Shown here in pieces: positions 8,972 through 17,019 of a stretch of 64,000 nucleotides of DNA (the first letter of the stretch is position 1; every line of letters starts with the position of its first letter). The translations under genes were made by a program, and so were the position numbers. The stretch comes from Atopobium fossor DSM 15642 (lineage in GTDB: Bacteria > Actinomycetota > Coriobacteriia > Coriobacteriales > Atopobiaceae). The DNA is taken from positions 933,912 to 997,911 of the forward strand of contig NZ_KI519553.1 in NCBI RefSeq assembly GCF_000483125.1, read 5' to 3'. The notes under the pieces were generated by a model, which worked only from the letters and a program-made list of their open reading frames with translations, ran no database searches and had not been told where the DNA came from.

Positions 8972-9283
8972 TTAATAGGGCAAGAGCTTCTCGATAGTGT
9001 ACTTATCGGTAATCTTCTTAAGGCTTGGATGAGGACGAGGAATAACAACGGAGCTGTAAACCTCTGCGCCCAAATCCTCTACAGCTTTGATGCCTGCAGC
9101 TACTGCTGCTTTGCAGGCAGCGACATCTCCTTCTACTAAAATGGAGATGTAACCCGAAGCCGTATTTTCATAGCCAATGAGTGTAACGTCGCCTGCTTTA
9201 CACATAGCGTCGCCTGCCTCAAGCACCCAGACCAGGCCAAAGGTCTCTATGGCGCCCAGTGCATTTATGCCTTCGTGAGCCAT
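8972..9283 (-). CDS. Hexameric BMC shell protein (BMC-H)
   Basis: This 103-residue protein has one BMC domain covering residues about 7-90: ALGAIETFGLVWVLEAGDAM, then VTLIGYENTASGYISILVEG and the helix GDVAACKAAVAAG, the classic hexamer pattern. A C-terminal tail of about 20 residues ends in TIEKLLPY. It should form facet hexamers with a small central pore. It lies 9 bases after the other hexamer gene and 11 bases before the aldehyde dehydrogenase gene, with AGGAGGTACGT as ribosome region. It differs enough from its neighbour to suggest distinct pores or positions in a mixed shell. Confidence 0.93.
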   Translation of the reverse strand: MAHEGINALGAIETFGLVWVLEAGDAMCKAGDVTLIGYENTASGYISILVEGDVAACKAAVAAGIKAVEDLGAEVYSSVVIPRPHPSLKKITDKYTIEKLLPY

Positions 9284-9292
9284 ACGTACCTC

Positions 9293-9592
9293 CTAGTTGT
9301 AATCCACGTCATGAACAGAAATAACGTCACCAACAGGTGGAACAGGACGGCGCATAACGTTATGTGCCGTAAGCGTGCCAATACTGGATGCAGCTTCACA
9401 ACCCGCTTTAACCGCAGCTTCACAAGCAGCTACGTCGCCTTTAACAACAATAGTTACAAGCGTCGAGCCGATATTCTCATAACTAATGAGTTCTGTATTA
9501 CCTGCCTTGAGCATTGCATCTGCTGCATAAAGTGCAGGTACCATACCCGTTGTTTCGATAAGGCCTATGGCCTCTTCTCCCTTATAGCGCAT
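9293..9592 (-). CDS. Hexameric BMC shell protein (BMC-H)
   Basis: This 99-residue protein is a single-domain BMC hexamer protein. It reads AIGLIETTGMVPALYAADAM at residues 8-27, then TELISYENIGSTLVTIVVKG and GDVAACEAAVKAG, followed by a tail with RRPVPPVGD typical of BMC-H proteins. It is the first shell gene of the operon after the small wHTH-like gene (12 bases) and is followed by the second hexamer gene. Together the two, the EutS-type, the EutN-type, the divergent BMC protein and the truncated hexamer at the window edge give at least six shell components. Confidence 0.93.
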   Translation of the reverse strand: MRYKGEEAIGLIETTGMVPALYAADAMLKAGNTELISYENIGSTLVTIVVKGDVAACEAAVKAGCEAASSIGTLTAHNVMRRPVPPVGDVISVHDVDYN

Positions 9593-9604
9593 GAATACTC
9601 CTCA

Positions 9605-9868
9605 CTACTTGATGTAGGAATTGATGGTGTCTCGCTGCTCGGAATCTGCGGCATAAAAGACACGTAAGTCCCCTTTATCGTCAAGGTCAACGCGAGACTC
9701 CCCAACCAGTCCATTTTTCTCGGCAGTCATAAGCGCTTCTTGAACCTTGTCGTGCGTGAAGGCAGAAAAGCCCGAGTACTCACTTTTAAGTGCCATGATT
9801 ACGTCATCGGCACTGGCTTCTTCAACCTCAGTAAAGTATTTGAGAATTGCATAGTTAAGTGGACGCAT
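9605..9868 (-). CDS. Small wHTH-like protein of the choline locus, function unknown
   Basis: I do not recognise a characterised family. The 87-residue product begins MRPLNYAILKYFTEV and reads like a winged helix: helix 1 (residues 4-13), a two-helix element SADDVIMALKSEY and HDKVQEALMTAEKNGLV, then a charged wing with SRVDLDDKGDLRVFY. Such a fold could bind DNA, as an operon-specific regulator, or act as a protein adaptor. Its ATG shares one base with the transporter stop codon (TAATG), which ties its expression to the head of the operon. No cysteines, signal sequence or membrane segment is seen. Confidence 0.7.
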   Translation of the reverse strand: MRPLNYAILKYFTEVEEASADDVIMALKSEYSGFSAFTHDKVQEALMTAEKNGLVGESRVDLDDKGDLRVFYAADSEQRDTINSYIK

Positions 9869-10959
9869 TATGCCTCCTCCTTCTTTCCTAGATACTCAAG
9901 GGGATCTACGGCAATAATGACAATGCCAACAATCATGACAAACGCTGCAGCCCAAGCAATAGGTGCCAAGGCATAGCCGTCGATGTTCATGATGACACCC
10001 ACGATAATCCAGGTTGTAAGAGGAGCAACAAAGGTATAAGTACCGTTGCAGGCCATACCCAAAGCAGTACCACACATCGAGTTGCCGCGGTACCAACTGG
10101 CAAAAGATTTATAAGCTGCAAAACCAGCAACAATAAAGCATGCAATCGTAGGCAAATCTGTAAGAGCACTAGTTACATAACCAATAGTGTCACCCATTGG
10201 TACACCACCAATAAGCGCCATAGCTGGAAGCAATACAAACAATTCTGAGATACCCGAAACGCACTGACGAATGGTAATACCAATTTGGGTATCAATCATG
10301 CAGCTAGCATAACCTGCAATGCAGCCTTCGGCACCCCAGCCTAAAGCAGCGATAAACGCAAGCATGAGACCAAATCCCAAATTGGAAGACGCATCGCCAG
10401 TAAGGCTCGTAGAGCCAATCATAAGACCCGCAAAGACGCAGACAGCAATGCCTATCATTTTGCGAAGCCCAAGTTCCTGTTTAAACAGGATACGCGAAAG
10501 AATTGCTCCAATTGCAGGATTAAGTGCAGCAATAGGAACTACAATGGTTCCCGCCTGAGACAGAGCAATGATGTAGGCAACGGTTGCAATGGGACCGCCT
10601 ACAAGGGCACTTACAATCATAATAATGCCAGGCTTGGTGGGAACAGTACGACCAAAATCTGCAAGTTTTCCCTGTTTTGCCGTGATACCAAGCGCCCAAA
10701 GAGCACTGCAACTATCATTGATAGCACTTGCCACGGTAGGAAGAATAAAAATTGCTAAGAAGCCCGCAGGATCAATACTATCGAGCCATCCAAGCCACAA
10801 ACTCGTACTTCCACCTGCTGTAATAAAAGCAGTATAGATGCCATACATAAGGCTAGAGAAAAGAGCGATTAAAATACCTTTTCGAAAAAACTCCTGATCA
10901 AGGCTACGCTTCTTTTGCTCAGCAGTAGTGCTTGCCACGGTAGCTGTGGTTGATGCCAT
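9868..10959 (-). CDS. DMT-superfamily (EamA-like) transporter, candidate choline or TMA carrier
   Basis: This 363-residue membrane protein has about ten hydrophobic segments and two repeated halves, each with a small-residue-rich first helix pair, as in EamA-type members of the drug/metabolite transporter superfamily. The second membrane helices include VGGPIATVAYIIALSQAG and the following PIAALNPAIGAILSRILF, a typical EamA turn. It is the first gene of the choline locus, reached after a 556-base intergenic region, and starts at an ATG preceded by GGAGGTAACAC. By position it is a candidate for choline uptake or trimethylamine export; the superfamily includes exporters of quaternary ammonium compounds. 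The substrate is an inference from context. Confidence 0.75.
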   Translation of the reverse strand: MASTTATVASTTAEQKKRSLDQEFFRKGILIALFSSLMYGIYTAFITAGGSTSLWLGWLDSIDPAGFLAIFILPTVASAINDSCSALWALGITAKQGKLADFGRTVPTKPGIIMIVSALVGGPIATVAYIIALSQAGTIVVPIAALNPAIGAILSRILFKQELGLRKMIGIAVCVFAGLMIGSTSLTGDASSNLGFGLMLAFIAALGWGAEGCIAGYASCMIDTQIGITIRQCVSGISELFVLLPAMALIGGVPMGDTIGYVTSALTDLPTIACFIVAGFAAYKSFASWYRGNSMCGTALGMACNGTYTFVAPLTTWIIVGVIMNIDGYALAPIAWAAAFVMIVGIVIIAVDPLEYLGKKEEA

Positions 10960-11451
10960 GTGTTACCTCCTATGCGTGATATACGACAACGTTCGTGAGA
11001 TACAGCAAAGCGCTCTGACAATCCTAGGTTGTGGTTGAATTACCTCCTCAATGAATAAATTGTCGGGAGTGACACAATGTGAAAGTAAATGACTTAACAA
11101 TTTTGGTAACGCAAATGGCTTTTTTGGGGCGGTGAGCGGATTATTTAAACCATTCACCGATTTATTTCTACCGATTAGCCGTTCTTATTTAAACAACCTT
11201 ATTGGATAGCATGCAAATTGCTACTTCATTACTAATAATTCCTATTCGCAATTTTGAATAAATAGTTTTAAAAAATGTATGAGAATTTCTACTAAAAGAG
11301 AAATAGAGTCGCAGAAATTTTATAGAGCTACAGATAATAGCGTATATCTTTTAGAAAATGAAATTTAACCTATTTTAAAAAGTTGCATATGACAAACATT
11401 TACGTAGTGTCACACTCATAACAAAGCAAGACAGTGTAGCATACCTTTAAA
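10960..11451. promoter_or_regulatory. AT-rich upstream region of the choline operon
   Basis: About 490 bases without a convincing gene separate the transporter from the msrAB terminator. The region is much richer in A and T than the flanking genes. It holds a direct repeat TTATTTAAAC at 11141-11150 and 11185-11194, 44 bases apart (about four helical turns), and an inverted repeat CGGTGA (11130-11135) with TCACCG (11154-11159). A second ribosome-like GAGGAGG lies at 11041-11048 on the minus strand without a clear gene. I could not settle on a single promoter. A 64-codon minus-strand frame here has no family resemblance and was not called. Confidence 0.45.
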
Positions 11452-11494
11452 AAACGCAGAAGAAATAGCTTTGAAGTCTACTTCTTCTGCGTTT
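11452..11494 (-). terminator. Intrinsic terminator after msrAB
   Basis: A perfect 13-base inverted repeat, AAACGCAGAAGAA at 11452-11464 and its complement at 11482-11494, with a 17-base loop, lies 21 bases after the msrAB stop. On the minus strand the stem is followed by a run of T. It insulates the methionine-repair genes from the choline operon. Confidence 0.85.
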
Positions 11495-11515
11495 ATATGC
11501 GCTCTTTCTACTAGC

Positions 11516-12661
11516 CTATTTCCAGCTATATTGCGAGCAAGCTGCTAAAAACTCACCGTATCCTTCAGCTTCCATACACTCATAGGGAATAAACTTTAAC
11601 GCTAAGCTATCAATACAATAGCGCAGTCCACCCTGCTCTTGAGGACCATCATTAAACACATGCCCAAGATGAGAGTCTCCTACACGGCTGCGCACTTCGG
11701 TTCTTACCATTCCATAGCTCGTATCTTTATATTCCTTAATAACATCAGGGTCTATTGGTCGTACAAAGCTTGGCCAGCCACAACCCGAATTAAACTTATC
11801 CTTTGAAGAAAACAGAGGTTCGCCCGTAACAACATCTACGTAGATTCCAGCCTCATGATTATCGTGATACTCTCCAGAAAAAGCGGGTTCAGTACCAGCT
11901 TTTTGAGTAACCTCATACTGCTCTGGTGTAAGCATACGCTTAATTTCACTATCGGAGGGCTTGTGATAACGCGCTGCATCCACCTTAGGAACAGTAGAAC
12001 CATCCACGTCCTTATTGAGTTTCACGTCTTTAAGTGAGCTAAAGTCTATATGACAATATCCATGAGGGTTCTTCTTCAAATAATCCTGGTGATATTCCTC
12101 TGCTGGATAAAACTCCGCAAGCTTTGTGAGTTCTACTGCAAGCGTTGTGCCGTACTGTTTTTGCTGTTCATCAAACACCGCTTGCAAGGTAGGTTTATCG
12201 GCCTCATCTACAAAGTACATTCCTGTCCGGTACTGACTTCCACGATCATTACCCTGCTGATTAACACTAAGCGGATTGATAATCTTAAAATACTGCTGGG
12301 TAAGACTTTCCAGACTCACTATTGAGGGGTCATAGCGCACTTGTACGGTCTCGGCATGTCCTGTCTTACCCGAACATACCTCCTCATAGCTAGGATTTTT
12401 GGTCGTCCCATTAGCGTAGCCTGACACAACATCATATACACCTGGAATGCGCGAGAAATACTCTTCGACTCCCCAAAAACAACCCCCTGCAAAATATATT
12501 TCATGCAGGTTATTAGTATCGATTTTTGCCATTGCAGCCTCCTGCTTTTTCTCAAGTTCACTATCATGCATCTGAGGTGGCTTGTTCGTCACATATATGG
12601 CAATACCAACCACAACCACCGCAACTAACACCAGTATTGGCAGAGAAATGTGTTTATTCAT
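11516..12661 (-). CDS. msrAB: Membrane-anchored MsrA-MsrB methionine sulfoxide reductase fusion
   Basis: The protein (381 residues) repairs both the S and R forms of methionine sulfoxide in extracytoplasmic proteins. Residues 5-24 form an N-terminal membrane anchor, then a short charged linker. The MsrA domain (about 54-205) has the catalytic GGCFWG motif with Cys61 and the [14 protein letters not shown] segment. The MsrB domain (about 236-372) has CGWPSF, the [10 protein letters not shown] motif and the catalytic RYCIDS with Cys349; zinc-binding CxxC pairs found in some MsrB are absent. The gene follows the CcdA-thioredoxin fusion by 16 bases; that protein should supply the electrons. Similar modules are known in Streptococcus pneumoniae and Fusobacterium. 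Confidence 0.93.
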   Translation of the reverse strand: MNKHISLPILVLVAVVVVGIAIYVTNKPPQMHDSELEKKQEAAMAKIDTNNLHEIYFAGGCFWGVEEYFSRIPGVYDVVSGYANGTTKNPSYEEVCSGKTGHAETVQVRYDPSIVSLESLTQQYFKIINPLSVNQQGNDRGSQYRTGMYFVDEADKPTLQAVFDEQQKQYGTTLAVELTKLAEFYPAEEYHQDYLKKNPHGYCHIDFSSLKDVKLNKDVDGSTVPKVDAARYHKPSDSEIKRMLTPEQYEVTQKAGTEPAFSGEYHDNHEAGIYVDVVTGEPLFSSKDKFNSGCGWPSFVRPIDPDVIKEYKDTSYGMVRTEVRSRVGDSHLGHVFNDGPQEQGGLRYCIDSLALKFIPYECMEAEGYGEFLAACSQYSWK

Positions 12662-12677
12662 AGCCTTATCGCCTTAT

Positions 12678-13865
12678 CTACGTTAACGAACTAAGAATTT
12701 TTTCCAGCTCAGCTGTAGGAACATCGCCAATGCGCTTATCAACAATCGTTCCATTAGAGTTGATAAATACAGACGTTGGATATGCTTGTATATCAAAGTC
12801 CTTGAGCAGCGTACCCGTGTTATCCATCAAGATAGGCGCAGTAATCTTTTGCTTGGTTACCCAATTAATAATTTGATCTTCAGAAAGCTCCGATCCAAGA
12901 CCCGGAGAAAGCACCGAGACAACCTCTATATCGCCTTTCTTTTCGTGTTCGGCAGCAACGCGAGTAAATTCGTCAAGACCGTTAAGGCAGGCGGGACACC
13001 ATGTTGCCCACATCTTTACATACACAGGTTTTCCCTTAAGAGACTCGAGCGTCAGTGTTTTACCATCCAGCGTTTTAAGCGATGTTTGCTTCCATTCAGT
13101 CATAGACTGTGCCACTTCACTATCATTCATACCATCACCTTGCTGCATCTTACTGTGGGAATCTTGTGTTTGGGTGTCCATGCTTTTCATAGGCATACCA
13201 AGGCCACCTACCTGAGAAATCACCATCCACGCTCCCAAAAGGGCAATGCATACACCGCCAATCTTCTTGAGAAGCTCGGTATATTTGTTAAGTTGGCGTA
13301 CTTTTTCTAAAAGCACTGAAGAGCCAAGAGCAAGTACTGCAAAGGGTACCGATAATCCCAGCGAGTACACCACTAAAAGCAGTCCTCCCTGCAAAGCATT
13401 TCCTTGCTGAGCTGCTAAAGCCAAAACTGTGGCAAGAACAGGACCAATACAAGGTGTCCAACCAAAGGAAAAAGCAAGACCCAACAAAAAGGCGCCACCC
13501 ACATGTTTGGCATCAATGTGTTGCATATCAACGCGTTTCTCGGTATCTAGAGCAGGAATAACAAGAATTCCTGCAAGATGCAGGCCAAACAAGCAGATAA
13601 CAAAGCCAAGTCCCACTGACAGAAGAGGATTTGAAAGCACACCGCCAAAAAATCCCGCTCCAAAACCTAGGGCAAAAAAGGTTATCGAAATACCTGCAAT
13701 AAATGCAAGAGTATTTGCAATACGGCGCTGTATCACCAAAGCAACTGTTCCATCCTCGGTGAGTAAAAGACCAATATATACAGGTAATACAGGCAAAATA
13801 CAGGGCGAGAAAAACGAAAGCGCGCCCGCAAAAAATGTTGATGCAAACATTCCAATATCAGCCAT
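12678..13865 (-). CDS. CcdA (DsbD-type) membrane domain fused to TlpA-like thioredoxin
   Basis: This 395-residue protein carries reducing power across the membrane. Residues 1-220 form a six-helix CcdA/DsbD domain with the two redox cysteines in FSPCILP (Cys22) and GWTPCIGP (Cys139). A linker of about 30 residues, rich in methionine (224, 226, 229, 240, 246), leads to an extracytoplasmic thioredoxin-like domain with WATWCPACLNG (Cys290, Cys293) and the cis-proline segment AYPTSVFI. The start was placed at MADIGM (13863-13865), after GAGAGGAAC, instead of nine codons further up. The likely electron acceptor is MsrAB, encoded 16 bases downstream. The fusion removes the need for a separate thioredoxin. 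Confidence 0.9.
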   Translation of the reverse strand: MADIGMFASTFFAGALSFFSPCILPVLPVYIGLLLTEDGTVALVIQRRIANTLAFIAGISITFFALGFGAGFFGGVLSNPLLSVGLGFVICLFGLHLAGILVIPALDTEKRVDMQHIDAKHVGGAFLLGLAFSFGWTPCIGPVLATVLALAAQQGNALQGGLLLVVYSLGLSVPFAVLALGSSVLLEKVRQLNKYTELLKKIGGVCIALLGAWMVISQVGGLGMPMKSMDTQTQDSHSKMQQGDGMNDSEVAQSMTEWKQTSLKTLDGKTLTLESLKGKPVYVKMWATWCPACLNGLDEFTRVAAEHEKKGDIEVVSVLSPGLGSELSEDQIINWVTKQKITAPILMDNTGTLLKDFDIQAYPTSVFINSNGTIVDKRIGDVPTAELEKILSSLT

Positions 13866-13996
13866 ACGAGTTCCTCTCAATACACTTCTCACACGTCGAC
13901 GTTTCTGGTGTGTGAAAGCTAAGTTTTATTTTGCCGTTTTGCTACAGCAGACTAACGACAACGAGAGACTCTTCAGGATTCTTCAGAAATAGTTAT

Positions 13997-15391
13997 TTAA
14001 ACAACGGCTGTAAAAGGAATAGTAACTATAGCACTATAGTGCTCTACATCCTGTGAAACTACCAGTTCCCAACCACAAGACGAGAAAAGCTGCATGGCAG
14101 TAGCAACTCCCAGTCCTGTTCCTGCAGTATTTTCAATCTCAGGTGCAGGGGTATTTGTTATTGATACCACAGCAGCAGTCTCCAAACAGGAACACTGTAT
14201 GCAAACCGGAGCCGTACGATTAGCATGCTGGATCACATTTGAGAAAAGATTGGAAAATGCTCGGCGCAGTATCCTTTGGTTAACGTGCACGCCCTTTGTG
14301 CAAGTAACAGGCAATTCTTTATATTCAATCTGAAATCCCGCACTCGTAAGTTCAAGGATTCCTTCATCCAAAACCTTTGGAAGAAACTCGTAACATGACT
14401 GTTGTTCTGTCTGGTTTTTCTCGATAGGTACCTGGGCAGAACAAGAGCTATCCATATCACCAATATGCTGCTTTAACACATAATCAAACAAGTCATCAGA
14501 AAGTTCTTTGATTTGATAGGCCTTCTCGCGACTACTTTGCAAATAACGCTGAGCGTCCTGCTTGTTAGTACACTTTCCCAAGCTTAAGATATCGAGATAC
14601 CCAATCAAAGCTGTAAGTGGCGAACGCAAGTCATGTGACATCTCGGTCACAAGCTTATACTCCCGATTGCGCAAACGTTCCTCTTCAACAAAACGTTGGC
14701 GTATTGCTAAACGCATATCATCAATACTTTGCGCTAAACTTCCTAGCTCATCATTACCTTTAACACTTATGGCATGATCGAGTTCTCCGCCCTCAAGAAG
14801 ACTCAATTCATAATCAAGCAAACGAATATACCGTACGATACGACGCATAAGTACCAGTAAAGTGATTATGCACACCACAAAACCCAACACAATTGAGATA
14901 ATTGTGGCAACAAAGCGTCCTTGTGCACCAATATTGTCAAAAAATACCGCTGAGGCCTCTCCATCAGCAAAAACAATAGGATAACTCCTTTGCCACTTTG
15001 CCATATCACCACTCGAAATATTAAGTGACGATATATCGGTACTCATACTTGAGTCATACAGCGTCATGCCATCGCGATATATCTGCAAAGCCACATATCC
15101 AGCATCCTCAACCCACGCATCCAAGGCTTTCTTATCGGAAACAGAAATGTTCTTCTCGTTTACATAGCTTTGGAGTGTCTGTGCATCAGACTCAAGTCGC
15201 TGACAATACACACATTCACGTGAAAAATACGCATCAAATGCGTGTGAAGCAAGTGCATACACCACAACATAGGTGACAATACCAAAAAGCAAAGCTATAG
15301 TTGCATAACCCACTAAACGCCAGCCCAAGCCGCTGCCAGCATGTGGTGAAAAACGCTCAGTCAGTTTTGTAAAAAGAGAATGACGCTGCAT
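13997..15391 (-). CDS. Membrane sensor histidine kinase with extracytoplasmic CxxC
   Basis: The kinase (464 residues) has a first membrane helix at about 27-49, an extracytoplasmic domain of about 110 residues, a second helix at about 162-182, a HAMP linker, a HisKA domain with EMSHDLRSPL (His253) and a C-terminal ATPase domain with the N-box FSNLFSNVIQHAN and the G-box NTAGTGLG. Directly outside the first helix is CVYC (Cys60, Cys63), a possible thiol switch. The gene begins 13 bases after its response regulator and stands 131 bases before the ccdA-thioredoxin gene. Regulation of the methionine-repair genes by this pair is an inference from position and the CxxC. The start has only a weak ribosome site. 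Confidence 0.88.
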   Translation of the reverse strand: MQRHSLFTKLTERFSPHAGSGLGWRLVGYATIALLFGIVTYVVVYALASHAFDAYFSRECVYCQRLESDAQTLQSYVNEKNISVSDKKALDAWVEDAGYVALQIYRDGMTLYDSSMSTDISSLNISSGDMAKWQRSYPIVFADGEASAVFFDNIGAQGRFVATIISIVLGFVVCIITLLVLMRRIVRYIRLLDYELSLLEGGELDHAISVKGNDELGSLAQSIDDMRLAIRQRFVEEERLRNREYKLVTEMSHDLRSPLTALIGYLDILSLGKCTNKQDAQRYLQSSREKAYQIKELSDDLFDYVLKQHIGDMDSSCSAQVPIEKNQTEQQSCYEFLPKVLDEGILELTSAGFQIEYKELPVTCTKGVHVNQRILRRAFSNLFSNVIQHANRTAPVCIQCSCLETAAVVSITNTPAPEIENTAGTGLGVATAMQLFSSCGWELVVSQDVEHYSAIVTIPFTAVV

Positions 15392-15404
15392 CTGGATTGG
15401 ATCT

Positions 15405-16145
15405 TTAGCCAATGGTGTAGCCCCTTCCCCAAACAGTACGGATATAGCGCGGGTTCTGAGGATTATCACCTAGTTTCCGCCGCAAATTTCTTATATGTAC
15501 CATAACGTTATTAGCGGACTGCTCCAAAAATGGTTCATTCCAAACCGCTTCATATATCTCGCGAGCAGAGAAAATCTTATCTTTATTTTGAGCCAGCAAT
15601 AACAAAACCGAAAACTCAAAGTCTGTTAACGCAATGGCACCAGCAGGACCAAAAATGCGACGACCGCTTACATCAATCGTTATATCCCCCACCATAAGCT
15701 TTGTTCGATTCTCTTGTATTGGTGAGCCACCATAACGATGGTACCGACGCAAGAGTGCTTTTACACGCGCCAACATTTCAACTGCCGAGAAGGGTTTAGG
15801 AAGATAATCATCGCCACCCACGGTAAAACCACGGACCTTATCGGCATCTTGTGAGCGTGCCGTAAGAAATAAAACAGGGGTATTTGACTGCTCCCGTATG
15901 TACTTACACACCTCAAGACCAGACAATCCTGGCATAAGGACATCAAGAATGATGAGGTCAAAGAACGCGTATGGTTGGTTGTGCGCTTCGTCGTAACAAG
16001 CGTTTGTTTGCACATTTTTAAAGAGTTGAAGCGCCTCATTGCCATCCGCTGCAGTCTGCACGTCATAACCCTCACTGGTTAGTAAGACGGATACAACCTC
16101 ACGGATATGCGCATCATCATCTGCTAATAAAATACGTGCTTGCAT
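15405..16145 (-). CDS. OmpR/PhoB-family response regulator
   Basis: The 246-residue protein has a receiver domain with the acidic pair ADDD (residues 8-11), the phosphorylation site Asp68 in LIILDVLMPG, and lysine in LPKPFS; a winged-helix output domain follows from about residue 150, with the DNA-contact region NNVMVHIRNLRRKLG and the ending VWGRGYTIG. The receiver carries an insertion of roughly a dozen residues before strand 3 (NVQTNACYDEAHNQPYAFF), not present in most relatives. It is the first gene of the redox module and overlaps nothing; the partner kinase follows. Confidence 0.92.
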   Translation of the reverse strand: MQARILLADDDAHIREVVSVLLTSEGYDVQTAADGNEALQLFKNVQTNACYDEAHNQPYAFFDLIILDVLMPGLSGLEVCKYIREQSNTPVLFLTARSQDADKVRGFTVGGDDYLPKPFSAVEMLARVKALLRRYHRYGGSPIQENRTKLMVGDITIDVSGRRIFGPAGAIALTDFEFSVLLLLAQNKDKIFSAREIYEAVWNEPFLEQSANNVMVHIRNLRRKLGDNPQNPRYIRTVWGRGYTIG

Positions 16146-16233
16146 AGGCGTTACTTTCGATTGATGTATAAATTTGTTTTATACATCCTTACGCTTTACC
16201 GCTACCGCAAGTGCAGCAGCTCCTGTAGCAGCT

Positions 16234-16261
16234 AAAAAGGGTGGTTAAACCCACCCTTTTT
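16234..16261 (-). terminator. Intrinsic terminator after the liv genes
   Basis: AAAAAGGGTGG (16234-16244) and CCACCCTTTTT (16251-16261) form an 11-base perfect stem with a six-base loop, 46 bases after the livF stop. The stem has A-T ends on both strands, so it could stop transcription in either direction; here both flanking transcripts run on the minus strand. Confidence 0.85.
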
Positions 16262-16306
16262 AATACAACTGCACTATATCACAATAAAAAATTAGAGTTT
16301 GGCTCA

Positions 16307-17014
16307 TTAACCGCCCAGATATGCCTGTTGTACACGTTTATCATGCAAAAGCTCATCCGCATCGCCGCTCATAGAGACACGACCGGTCTCTAATACGTAC
16401 GCACGATGAGCAATAGATAATGCCATTTGAGCATTTTGCTCTACCAATAAGATGGTTGTACCCTGCTCATTGAGGCTCTTAATAATGTCAAAGATTTCTT
16501 TAACCAGCAATGGTGCCAAACCCATAGAAGGCTCATCCAACATAAGCAGCTTGGGTTTTGACATAAGTGCACGCCCCATTGCTAGCATTTGCTGTTCACC
16601 ACCCGAAAGTGTGCCCGCAAATTGATGTAGACGCTCTCGCAAGCGTGGAAAACGCTCATAAATCATCTTAAGCGTATCCTGTGCTTCTGCATCATCTCGA
16701 GTAAAGGCACCCATCTCAAGATTTTCTTTGACGCTCATCTGTGTAAATACATGACGACCTTCAGGGCACAGAGCCATACCCCGAGGCGTAAGTTTATGTG
16801 TTGGAATGCCAACTAAAGATTCTCCCTCAAACTCAATAGATCCTAAGCGAGGGTGAAGTAGACCAGCCACAGTATTAAGCGTAGTAGATTTGCCTGCACC
16901 ATTAGCACCAATAAGGGTTACAATTTCCCCCTCCTCAACCGTAAAGGAAATTCCTTTTACGGCATGAATTGAGCCATAGTACACCTGTACATCTTTAACT
17001 TCTAACATTGCCAT
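16307..17014 (-). CDS. livF: Branched-chain amino-acid ABC transporter ATPase LivF
   Basis: One of two ATPases of the Liv-type importer. The 235-residue protein has Walker A GANGAGKST at residues 37-45, the signature LSGGEQQ, Walker B KLLMLDEPSMGLAP and the switch histidine region LLVEQNAQMAL typical of LivF. It follows livG by 5 bases and ends the operon before a strong terminator. Two nearby methionines (MAM) leave the start uncertain by two codons. Confidence 0.95.
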   Translation of the reverse strand: MAMLEVKDVQVYYGSIHAVKGISFTVEEGEIVTLIGANGAGKSTTLNTVAGLLHPRLGSIEFEGESLVGIPTHKLTPRGMALCPEGRHVFTQMSVKENLEMGAFTRDDAEAQDTLKMIYERFPRLRERLHQFAGTLSGGEQQMLAMGRALMSKPKLLMLDEPSMGLAPLLVKEIFDIIKSLNEQGTTILLVEQNAQMALSIAHRAYVLETGRVSMSGDADELLHDKRVQQAYLGG

Positions 17015-17019
17015 AGCAC

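Noticed and set aside
10963-11157. A 64-codon minus-strand frame upstream of the choline operon
   Set aside because: No ribosome site at its ATG and no family resemblance; it overlaps the probable regulatory region.
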